NCBI GenBank assembly: GCA_000741495.1
Contig: JGZV01000005.1
Span: forward strand, 62,001 to 126,000
DNA length: 64,000 nt
DNA from: Bifidobacterium thermophilum
GTDB taxonomy: Bacteria; Actinomycetota; Actinomycetes; Actinomycetales; Bifidobacteriaceae
Reading direction: 5' to 3'
The notes under the pieces are model-generated. The model had not been told where the DNA came from, did not search any database, and worked only from the letters and a program-made list of their open reading frames with translations. Below are positions 8,962 to 16,169 of this stretch, one piece after another. How positions within the stretch are numbered: the first letter of the stretch is position 1; the number at the start of each line of letters is the position of its first letter. The position numbers and the translations under genes were made by a program.

Positions 8962-10110
8962 ATGACCGATATGGGTGAAATTGCCGGCATGCGAACGAGG
9001 CATGGCAAGGGTGACGCATGCGACGGACGACTCGCGGGCTTTGATATCCCGCGCATCGGCATGGGCACGATGGCGCTCGCCATCGAGGGGCGTCCGGACC
9101 GTGAGACAGCGATACGGACAATCCATGCCGCACTCGATGAAGGTGTCCGGTATTTGGATACGGCGTGGTCGTACTATCTGCAGTCGTCCGGGGATGGGGG
9201 AGCCGGGGGGATTTCGGGGTATGGCGAGCTCTTGGTCCGTGATGCGCTGGCATCGTGGGATGGGCCGCGTGGAGACGTGTTGGTTGCCACCAAAACCGGA
9301 TATCGGCGGACTTGTGAAGCCGTCACAGCGGGCGCTGGCGATGCTGGCTGTGTGGATGTTTCACGTGAAACAGAGGACAGCGGCAGCGTGAATGCCAATT
9401 GCTCCAGTGTTTCACGTGAAACGGGCGATGTTCCACGTGAAACACCCTCGGCGGAAGGCGTGCCGGAACGCCAGCATCTTCAAGCGGCAGGAAGCCGATA
9501 TGGCTGGATGGCGGATTCGCGGCCGGAAACTATGATCCGCGACGCGAAGGAATCAGCGCGGCATCTCGGTGTGGACGCGCTCGACCTGTTGTACTCGCAC
9601 GGCCCTGATCCTGCAGTGCCGTATGCCGACCAGATCGGCGCCCTGCGTGATCTGCTGGACGCCGGCGTCATCAGGTATGCCGGCATTTCGCGCGTGAACC
9701 GCGAACAGATCGATATCGCGAGGGGGATTCTTGGCGACAGGCTGATCGCCGTGCAAAATCAGTTCTCGCCGTCACACCCCGACCCGGAACATACGTTGGA
9801 ATACTGCGAACAGTTGGGGTTGGCGTTCGTGTGCTGGAGTCCGCTTGGTGGGTTTCTTGACCCGGTTGATCAGCATGCGTACGACCCGTTCCGCGAGGTC
9901 GCCGCGGAACTCGGTGTCTCCCACCAGCGGGTGACGCTCGCCTGGGAGCTGGCGCAATACCCGCGTCTGTTCACCATCCCCAGCGCCCGCAATCCGCAGG
10001 AAATCCACGATTCCTTCGCCGCCGCGCGGCTCGAACTCACTCCGGACGACCTCGCCCGCCTCAACGCCTCCGTCGCCACCCGACGGCAGACGATGGCCGC
10101 TGGAATGTGA
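8962..10110 (+). CDS. Aldo/keto reductase with an insertion that carries parS sites
   Basis: 382 residues, NAD(P)H-dependent oxidoreductase fold. Catalytic residues visible: Asp/Tyr in YLDTAWSYY, Lys in VATKTGYR and His in LLYSHGPD, then GVIRYAGISR and CWSPLGGF of the barrel. The substrate is unknown. Between VATKTGYRRT and RYGWMADSRPETM is an extra stretch of about 60 residues that contains three VSRET/VPRET words; at DNA level these are parS sites at 9357-9372, 9408-9423 and 9429-9444. The rest of the protein looks intact, so the insertion is probably in an active-site loop. ATG 8962 follows GAGGTGATGG. Confidence 0.85.
   Translation: MTDMGEIAGMRTRHGKGDACDGRLAGFDIPRIGMGTMALAIEGRPDRETAIRTIHAALDEGVRYLDTAWSYYLQSSGDGGAGGISGYGELLVRDALASWDGPRGDVLVATKTGYRRTCEAVTAGAGDAGCVDVSRETEDSGSVNANCSSVSRETGDVPRETPSAEGVPERQHLQAAGSRYGWMADSRPETMIRDAKESARHLGVDALDLLYSHGPDPAVPYADQIGALRDLLDAGVIRYAGISRVNREQIDIARGILGDRLIAVQNQFSPSHPDPEHTLEYCEQLGLAFVCWSPLGGFLDPVDQHAYDPFREVAAELGVSHQRVTLAWELAQYPRLFTIPSARNPQEIHDSFAAARLELTPDDLARLNASVATRRQTMAAGM
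9357..9372. other. parS site 1 (ParB-binding centromere)
   Basis: TGTTTCACGTGAAACA, a perfect 16-bp palindrome identical to the canonical bacterial parS consensus. It lies inside the aldo/keto reductase gene, encoding part of DVSRET. Confidence 0.93.
9408..9423. other. parS site 2
   Basis: TGTTTCACGTGAAACG, 15 of 16 bases identical to site 1, 51 bp downstream of it and in the same coding insertion. Confidence 0.88.
9429..9444. other. parS site 3
   Basis: TGTTCCACGTGAAACA matches the degenerate consensus TGTTNCACGTGAAACA, 21 bp downstream of site 2. Three sites within 88 bp make chance unlikely. Confidence 0.9.
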
Positions 10111-10190
10111 TGCTGGTTGCTAGTCGCGGTCGTGCGTAATCTGAGGGAATGCTGCGACTTTACTGATGGGTGTGTTTCTGCAATATTTGC

Positions 10191-10285
10191 CACGAGTATA
10201 GAAAAGTATCGCAGTGTATAGCGTTGTATAGCGGTGTATAGGAATGTATAGCGCCGTATAGCGGTGTATAAGTCCGTATAAATCG
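10191..10285. repeat. Ten-bp-phased GTATA tandem array
   Basis: GTATA recurs exactly every 10 bp at 10196, 10216, 10226, 10236, 10246, 10256, 10266 and 10276 (a degenerate AGTAT at 10205); the common unit is close to GCGGTGTATA. It lies in the 426-bp gap between the aldo/keto reductase and the OFA transporter, where no gene is seen. One-turn phasing of flexible TATA steps could give a bent or easily melted segment, or it could be an iteron-like binding array. Confidence 0.8.
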
Positions 10286-10536
10286 GGATGTTCTGCCTGT
10301 CGGCCGCCGGTTTGCCGGAAACGCCACCCTCAATCGCAACTGAACATCATCGCTCGTCGGAACCGCGCAGCACCGCACAATCAGTCCGGAAATCATCACG
10401 GAAACGAACATTTTGATTGTTCGCATGTGACGCCACTCACATTCCTGCGACCGTGGAAAAAGCCTGATACAGTCGTGCGGGCAGGGATGCGGAGGTGTTA
10501 ACCGAACATCTCTGCACTCGCTGCGGAGAGGAAGTT

Positions 10537-11907
10537 ATGGCAACCACCACCCAGCCGATTTCACCATCATCCACCCGTCCGTCCGGCGCTGCACCCGTCG
10601 CGCCAAACCCTGCGGCCCGCACCCCGAGCCGCCTCGACAATCGTTGGATGCGCGCGGTCATCCCTGCGCTGCTCATCCACATCTCCATCGGCACGGTCTA
10701 CTGCTGGAGCGTGTTCAAACAGCTCATCGCCGACCAGATGCACGTCGCGCCAAGCACCATCGAATGGGGCTTCTCGCTCGCAATCTTCTTCCTCGGCATG
10801 TCCGCCGCGTTCTTGGGACCGGTCGTGGAAAAGGACATCCGCCGTTCCGCGCTGATCAGCCTGGTCTGCTTCGTCGCCGGATTCGCCGGCACGGGTGCGA
10901 GCATCGCCGCCGGCTGGCTTCCCGGCGTGTTCATCTGCTATGGCGCAATCATGGGCGTCGGTCTGGGCGTCGGATATCTCACGCCGGTCAAGAACCTCAT
11001 GTTGTGGTTCTCCGACAATAAAGGCCTGGCCACGGGCATTGCGGTCGCTGGCTTCGGTCTCGCCAAGGCAATCGCCAGCCCGGTGATGACCTGGCTCATC
11101 GCCTCCGTCGGCCTCGTGAACATGTTCTACGTGCTTGCCGTGGTGTACGCGGTCATGATGTTCGCCGGATTCCTGCTGATCCGCCGCCCCGCAGGCTACG
11201 TGTACTCCGCCGCCGCGCGTGTCAGGCGTCGCACGGTGATGCGCCGACCCGTGTTCTGGGCAATCTGGCTCGCCTTCTATCTCAATATCACGTGCGGCCT
11301 CGCGCTGATTTCGCAGGAAAAGGACATTTTGCATGATGCGCTTGCGGTGGTGCCGCGCTTCGCCGGGCTTGATACCGCTGCCTTCGCCGCCGCGACCGCC
11401 GGCGTAATCAGCACGGTGCTGGCGGTTGACGCGGTGTTCAACGCGGTAGGCCGACTGGGCTTCTCCACGCTGTCCGACCATTGCCGTCGCCGTGAAACCA
11501 GCTACGTGGTGATTTTCGTGATGTCCATTGCCGTCTGCCTATTGCAGGTGGTGTTCCATTCGATTGACAACGGCACGTTGTGGATGATTCTCATGATGCT
11601 GTTCCTGGTCAACGCGGGCTACGGCGGCGGTTTCTCCACGCTGCCGGTGCTGTTGGAGCAGCATTTCGGTATGTCTTCGGTTTCGACGGTGCACGGGCTC
11701 GCGCTGAGCGCGTGGGCGTTCGCCGGATTGTCCGGCAATCAGCTGGCGTCCTTCGTGGTCACGCACGCCGCCGACCAATCGCACCGCTACGCTGGCCTGA
11801 TTCCGGTGCTCGCCGTGTTGTACGCGGTCGCATTGGTGGCAATCCTGCTGGTCATGCGTGATCGCAAGTCCGCGGATGAGCGCGATGTCGTGAACGTTGC
11901 GGTGTGA
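10537..11907 (+). CDS. OFA-family MFS transporter (oxalate/formate antiporter type)
   Basis: 456 residues with about twelve membrane segments. RAVIPALLIHISIGTVYCWSVFK at the first helix, VGYLTPVKNLMLWFSDNKGLATGIAVAGFG and NAGYGGGFSTLPVLLEQHFG are typical of the OFA (oxalate:formate antiporter) subgroup of the major facilitator superfamily. No formyl-CoA transferase or oxalyl-CoA decarboxylase gene is adjacent, so the substrate is open. ATG 10537 follows GAGAGGAAG; a GTG at 10495 is less likely. Transcription probably stops at the hairpin 11966-12011. Confidence 0.85.
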   Translation: MATTTQPISPSSTRPSGAAPVAPNPAARTPSRLDNRWMRAVIPALLIHISIGTVYCWSVFKQLIADQMHVAPSTIEWGFSLAIFFLGMSAAFLGPVVEKDIRRSALISLVCFVAGFAGTGASIAAGWLPGVFICYGAIMGVGLGVGYLTPVKNLMLWFSDNKGLATGIAVAGFGLAKAIASPVMTWLIASVGLVNMFYVLAVVYAVMMFAGFLLIRRPAGYVYSAAARVRRRTVMRRPVFWAIWLAFYLNITCGLALISQEKDILHDALAVVPRFAGLDTAAFAAATAGVISTVLAVDAVFNAVGRLGFSTLSDHCRRRETSYVVIFVMSIAVCLLQVVFHSIDNGTLWMILMMLFLVNAGYGGGFSTLPVLLEQHFGMSSVSTVHGLALSAWAFAGLSGNQLASFVVTHAADQSHRYAGLIPVLAVLYAVALVAILLVMRDRKSADERDVVNVAV

Positions 11908-11965
11908 ATGTCCGAACTGGCGCCGGTGGCCGCTCGCGGTCGTCGGCGCTCGCCCGGTAACAACA

Positions 11966-12011
11966 GACAGGCCGTCTGTACCCGTACTTTGCGGGATGCA
12001 GACGGCCTGTC
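11966..12011. terminator. Bidirectional terminator between convergent genes
   Basis: GACAGGCCGTCTG (11966-11978) pairs perfectly with CAGACGGCCTGTC (11999-12011), with an inner CCCG/CGGG stem. It separates the OFA transporter (+) from the reductase (-). Confidence 0.8.
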
Positions 12012-12066
12012 GAATATGTGACGCGATTTCCGCGCGCTGTCTGGGCTGCGAAAACCGCGAGCGGTG

Positions 12067-12642
12067 TCAGCGGTACACCGCGAAACCGGCGGTGAAGCTG
12101 ATCTTCTTCTGCACGGCGAGGGCCAGCTGCAGGAATCCGAAGGCTTCAAGCTCGCGCGCACGCTTCAGAGCACCCGCGTCGATGGCGTCGAGGCCGCCCG
12201 CCTTCACCAGGTCGATGAACGCGGCCTTGGCGGCATCGTCATCGCCGGCGACCAGCACGGTGGACTGGGCGTCGCCGGTCTTCTTGGAGGCGATGTTCGC
12301 GGCGAACACGGTGTTGAACGCTTTGAGCACGTGCGACTTGGGGAGCTTGGCCTGCAATTCGGCGGCGGCGGAGCTGTCTGCCGGCACGACGAGCGAATCG
12401 AAGGTGGAGAAGTCCAGCGGGTTGGTGATGTCGACGACGGTCTTGCCTTCCAGCTGGTCGCCGTACTGTTCGGCGATGGAGGCGAGGGCCGGGTACGGGA
12501 CGGCGAGCACGACGATGTCGCCTTCGATGGTCGGATTCTCGGAGTGCGAGTCAAGCGACTGGACGGTTGCGCCGGCGTCCTCGAAGACGCCCTTGATGGC
12601 GGTGCCCATGTTGCCGGTGCCGAAGATCGTGATGGTTGCCAT
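12067..12642 (-). CDS. F420/NADP-type oxidoreductase (Rossmann fold)
   Basis: 191 residues. The N-terminus MATITIFGTGNMGTAIKGVF is a dinucleotide-binding GxGxMG motif; VVDITNPLDF and HVLKAFNTVFA follow the family of NADPH-dependent F420 reductases and related NAD(P)-binding proteins. Bifidobacteria are not known to make F420, so an NAD(P)H redox role is more likely (inference). ATG 12642 has AAAGGAA at good spacing. It is divergent from an HxlR regulator gene, with operator-like palindromes between, so it is probably the regulator's target. Confidence 0.85.
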   Translation of the reverse strand: MATITIFGTGNMGTAIKGVFEDAGATVQSLDSHSENPTIEGDIVVLAVPYPALASIAEQYGDQLEGKTVVDITNPLDFSTFDSLVVPADSSAAAELQAKLPKSHVLKAFNTVFAANIASKKTGDAQSTVLVAGDDDAAKAAFIDLVKAGGLDAIDAGALKRARELEAFGFLQLALAVQKKISFTAGFAVYR

Positions 12643-12714
12643 GGTAGTTCCTTTCGTGCGGGCGTGTGCCGCTTGCGTTGTGGTTCGCCGTGTTCGTATG
12701 TGCCCGGCGGTTAA

Positions 12715-12763
12715 CTAACAATTTGTTAGCACTGAGATGATGCTATCACTTACTTTTTGTTAG
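12715..12763. promoter_or_regulatory. Two operator-like sites for the HxlR regulator
   Basis: CTAACAATTTGTTAG at 12715-12729 is a perfect palindrome around a central T. A second copy, CTTACTTTTTGTTAG at 12749-12763, matches it at 12 of 15 positions, 34 bp away. Both lie between the divergent reductase and hxlR-type genes. Confidence 0.7.
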
Positions 12764-12787
12764 CGCTTCCGGCGTGTCGTCGGTAGA

Positions 12788-13174
12788 ATGGAGGGCATGA
12801 CTTCCTCCGAAAACCCAAAGAATCCGCATCGTTTCAACGTTTTCGCCGCGGCATGTCCGTCACGCAAACTGTTGAATGACGTGACGCGACGCTGGAGCAT
12901 CCTCGTGCTCGCCGCGCTGTTGGACGGGTCGTTGCGCTTTGGGCAGATCCGTGAGCGGGTCGATGGCATCAGCGACCGCATGCTGTCCGCGACGCTCGCC
13001 GCACTGGCCGAAGACCGTCTGGTCGTCAAAGATGACGCCGCCGGCACGTACGCGCTGACTGAGCCCGGGCACCAAATCGCCAAGCAGAGTCTCGACTTGT
13101 TCGATAGCCTCTATCTCGCACTCGACGAGATCGTCAACGCGCAATCGGTATCGCCGGAAGGTCGAGCGGCGTAA
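12788..13174 (+). CDS. HxlR-family winged-helix regulator
   Basis: 128 residues. CPSRKLLNDVTRRWSILVLAALLDGSLRFGQIRERVDGISDRMLSATLAAL is the canonical HxlR (MarR-like) DNA-binding domain, usually sensing reactive electrophiles or disulfide stress through the N-terminal Cys (here Cys22). It is divergent from the NAD(P)-binding reductase and likely controls it through the CTAACAA palindromes. Starts at 12788 or 12797 are possible; no strong ribosome site precedes 12788, so translation may be leaderless. Confidence 0.85.
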   Translation: MEGMTSSENPKNPHRFNVFAAACPSRKLLNDVTRRWSILVLAALLDGSLRFGQIRERVDGISDRMLSATLAALAEDRLVVKDDAAGTYALTEPGHQIAKQSLDLFDSLYLALDEIVNAQSVSPEGRAA

Positions 13175-13264
13175 GCCGTTCTTTGGCTTTCGGCTGGGCT
13201 TCGGCGGGTGGGCATAATCGTCGGTCCCCAATCCCGTGCGTCGCGGCGGCGTCAGGCACACGTT

Positions 13265-13357
13265 GTGCGAGTGATTCCTCACAAAGTCGGGTGTGGGGCG
13301 GCCGGATCCGTGGGTTTCGGGCGTCTCGTGCCCCGTTGTGTGAGCCAATCCTCACAC
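13265..13357. repeat. 72-73 bp periodic palindrome family, locus 1 (two units)
   Basis: Cores GTGCGAGTGATTCCTCACAA (13265-13284) and GTGTGAGCCAATCCTCACAC (13338-13357) are 7-bp arms around a 6-nt loop and lie 73 bp apart in the hxlR-marR intergenic region. They belong to the family also seen near 18.5, 24.3, 25.8, 28.4, 37.1 and 59.5 kb. Confidence 0.75.
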
Positions 13358-13430
13358 GGTGGCACTCGGCCTCGGCGCTCGGTGCCGGTGTCGGCGCCGC
13401 CCGTCTGATTTCCGGGCTTTTCCTGCCGGC

Positions 13431-13479
13431 ATATTTGGCACCATAAATATTTGACACTGCAAAATATGAAGAGTATAAA
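13431..13479 (+). promoter_or_regulatory. Promoter/operator of the MarR-ABC exporter operon
   Basis: TTGACA (13451-13456), 17 bp, TATAAA (13474-13479) is a near-consensus sigma-A promoter. Words ATATTTGGCAC (13431), ATATTTGACAC (13448) and an inverted AAATAT (13461) overlap the -35 region, suggesting the MarR regulator represses its own promoter here. Confidence 0.75.
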
Positions 13480-13525
13480 CAATCTGGATTGATAGCCAGA
13501 ACCCGATACCAGAAAGGAGCTTGCT

Positions 13526-14173
13526 GTGGCATTTGAAGATGACGCGCTCGAACGCATGCACACCATCATGTCCGGAAGTCATTCGGCCATGATGGAGCAC
13601 ATGAATCGCGTCCATCGCGGCGAACCGGCGGTGATGCGCGAGCTGGCCGCCCGAGGCGCATGCACGCCAGGCCACCTTGCCGAGGCGACTGGAAACAGCC
13701 CCGGCCGTATCTCGGCGATTCTCGCCGCGCTGGAGAAAAAAGGCTGGGCGACCCGCACGGTGGACCCGGAAAACCGCCGGCGGGTTATCGTGCGCATCAC
13801 CCCGGAAGGCCGCAACTTGGTCGCGCTCCACCGGCAGATAAGAGAGGAACGCCTGCGCTGGATCTTCGGCAGATGGGGGGAGCGTCGCACCGCGGAATTC
13901 CTGGATTTGCTCGCACAGTTCATGACCTACACCAGCCTGTGCGGCCCAGGCGCCCAAGCCCCTGATGAGGCGACAATCGCCAAGGCCTTCGAAGACAACG
14001 GCCTGCAATACCGGCCGGCTCAAGACCGCGAGAACATCACACTGACGGCAGCCCAGCCGGAAGAATGCCCGTTCGCCGATACGAGCACTGTTGCCGACAC
14101 CGCTACACACGCCGCCGTTGCTCACACCGATCAAGACGCCGCCGCACCCGCCGCCGCGCCCCAACGCGGATAA
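13526..14173 (+). CDS. MarR-family transcriptional regulator
   Basis: 215 residues, GTG start behind AAAGGAGC. The winged helix-turn-helix spans about residues 35-105 (MRELAARGACTPGHLAEATGNSPGRISAILAALEKKGWATRTVDPENRRRVIVRITPEGR). The C-terminal 60 residues are Ala/Thr/Asp-rich and probably disordered. It is the first gene before two ABC half-exporters and probably regulates them in response to an exported compound, through the promoter overlapped by ATATTTG repeats. Confidence 0.88.
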   Translation: MAFEDDALERMHTIMSGSHSAMMEHMNRVHRGEPAVMRELAARGACTPGHLAEATGNSPGRISAILAALEKKGWATRTVDPENRRRVIVRITPEGRNLVALHRQIREERLRWIFGRWGERRTAEFLDLLAQFMTYTSLCGPGAQAPDEATIAKAFEDNGLQYRPAQDRENITLTAAQPEECPFADTSTVADTATHAAVAHTDQDAAAPAAAPQRG

Positions 14174-14219
14174 CCCGTTCAACAATCACCGTCGATCCTC
14201 GTATCCGAAAGGACATATT

Positions 14220-16115
14220 GTGGTACGAATCTGCAAATACTTATCCAAGGCCGAATGGTTCCAACTGTTCATCGGTCTGCTGTTCATCGTGGGCGGTGTG
14301 GCGCTCCAGCTCAAGCTGCCCGACTATATGGCCGACATCACCAAACTCGTGGAAACCCCCGGAAGCGAGATGCATGACGTGTGGGTCGCCGGCGGCAAAA
14401 TGCTCGCCGTGGCGCTCGGCGCGATGCTCACCACCGTCGCCGTGGGGTTCATCACCGCACGCGTGTCCGCCTCGTTCACCCAGCGTCTGCGCTCGCTGCA
14501 GTTCCGTCGCGTGGAATCTTTCGGCCCCGAAGAGCTGAACCGCTTCTCCACGGCGAGTCTGATCACCCGCTCCACCAATGACGTGACCCAGATCCAGATG
14601 TTCCTCACCATGGGTCTGCTCATGCTCGTGCAGTCGCCGATCATGGCGGTGTGGGCGATCGCCAAGATCGCCGGCAAGGGTGTCGAATGGACAACCGCAA
14701 CGGGCGTATCCCTCGCGCTGGTCATGGGTGCGGTCGCCATCATCATGGTGCTGGTCATGCCGAAATTCCGCAGTATGCAGGCCCTCACCGACAACATCAA
14801 CCGCGTGGCCCGCGAGAATCTCACCGGTCTGCGCGTGGTGCGCGCCTACAACGCCGAGGACTACCAGCAGAAGAAGTTTGACAAGGCCAACACCGATCTG
14901 ACCGACACTCAGCTGTTCACCAACCGCATGATGTCCATCATGATGCCGCTGATGAACTCCGTCATGAACGGCTTGACGCTCGCCGTGTACTGGATCGGCG
15001 CATACCTGATCGACGCGGCCGGCCTGACGGACAAGCTCACCCTGTTTTCCAACATGGTCGTGTTCTCAAGCTACGCGATCCAGGTCATCATGAGCTTCCT
15101 GATGATGAGCATGGTGTTCGTGCTGTGGCCGCGCGCCGACGTGTCCGCCAAACGCATTCTCGAAGTGCTCGACACCGAGCCGCGCATCACTGACGGCGAT
15201 CGCACGCAAGGCGCGGACAATCCTGACGGCACGCCGATTCGCGGTCGTGTGGAGTTCCGCGACGTGAGCTTTGCCTACCCTGATTCGCGCGAGCCGATGC
15301 TTGAACATGTCAACTTCACCGCCGAACCCGGCCAGACGGTCGCGTTCATCGGTTCCACCGGTTCCGGCAAGACGACGCTCGTGAACCTCGTGCCGCGTTT
15401 TTATGACGCCACCGACGGCCAGGTGCTTGTCGACGGGGTGAATGTGAAGGATTACACGGTGCAGTCGCTGCGTGACAAGATCGGCTACGTGCCGCAGCAG
15501 TCCGTGATGTTCAAGGGCACGGTCGCCTCGAATGTGGCGTTCGGCGATAAAAGCCAAGCGGGTGTGCGCCCTGAGGGCCACAGCATGGCTGATGTCGAGC
15601 TCGCCGACACGTCCACGCCGCAGGGCCGTGAGCGTGAGAAGGTGCTGCTGGCACAGTCCGCCGATGGCGAGGCGTTGAACGACGCCCAGATGGAGGACGT
15701 GCGCCAGGCTGTCGCCGTGGCGAAGGCCGACGAATTCGTGACGCGTATGGACGGCACGTATGAGGCCGATATCGCCCAAGGCGGCACGAACGTGTCGGGC
15801 GGCCAGAAGCAGCGCCTGTCCATCGCCCGCGCCGTGTGGCGCCATCCGGAGATTCTGGTATTCGATGATTCGTTCTCCGCGCTTGACTTCCGCACCGACC
15901 ACGATGTGCGTGAGGCGCTCGCCCGTGAGGCGGGGGATGCCACCAAGCTGATCGTCGCCCAACGTATCGGCACGATTATGGACGCCGACCGCATCATCGT
16001 GCTTGATCAGGGTCGTGTCGTGGGGCAGGGCACGCATAAGGAGCTGCTCAGCACCTGTGATGTGTACCGTCAGATCGCTGAAAGCCAGTTGAGCGAGGCG
16101 GAACTCGCCTCCTGA
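14220..16115 (+). CDS. ABC half-exporter subunit A (degenerate ATP site)
   Basis: 631 residues: six membrane segments (about 1-300), then a nucleotide-binding domain with Walker A GSTGSGKTTL, signature VSGGQKQRLSIARA and Walker B ILVFDDSFSALD. The residue after the Walker B Asp is Asp rather than the catalytic Glu, as in the non-hydrolysing site of heterodimeric exporters (TM287/LmrC type). An insertion of about 50 residues lies between the Q-loop (YVPQQ) and the signature. GTG 14220 is chosen for AAAGGA at 14208; the frame is open upstream but overlaps marR. The next gene is the partner subunit; substrate probably a drug, peptide or lipid. Confidence 0.9.
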   Translation: MVRICKYLSKAEWFQLFIGLLFIVGGVALQLKLPDYMADITKLVETPGSEMHDVWVAGGKMLAVALGAMLTTVAVGFITARVSASFTQRLRSLQFRRVESFGPEELNRFSTASLITRSTNDVTQIQMFLTMGLLMLVQSPIMAVWAIAKIAGKGVEWTTATGVSLALVMGAVAIIMVLVMPKFRSMQALTDNINRVARENLTGLRVVRAYNAEDYQQKKFDKANTDLTDTQLFTNRMMSIMMPLMNSVMNGLTLAVYWIGAYLIDAAGLTDKLTLFSNMVVFSSYAIQVIMSFLMMSMVFVLWPRADVSAKRILEVLDTEPRITDGDRTQGADNPDGTPIRGRVEFRDVSFAYPDSREPMLEHVNFTAEPGQTVAFIGSTGSGKTTLVNLVPRFYDATDGQVLVDGVNVKDYTVQSLRDKIGYVPQQSVMFKGTVASNVAFGDKSQAGVRPEGHSMADVELADTSTPQGREREKVLLAQSADGEALNDAQMEDVRQAVAVAKADEFVTRMDGTYEADIAQGGTNVSGGQKQRLSIARAVWRHPEILVFDDSFSALDFRTDHDVREALAREAGDATKLIVAQRIGTIMDADRIIVLDQGRVVGQGTHKELLSTCDVYRQIAESQLSEAELAS

Positions 16116-16169
16116 CATGCGCCCGGCGCATGCCGTATCCCGCGTTTTTGCTTCGTGAAAGGACAAGAT

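Noticed and set aside
10160..10426. Minus-strand frame through the GTATA array (repeated YTPLYNAIH-like peptides)
   Set aside because: The peptide repeat is a by-product of the 10-bp DNA repeat; no start signal or flanking domain.
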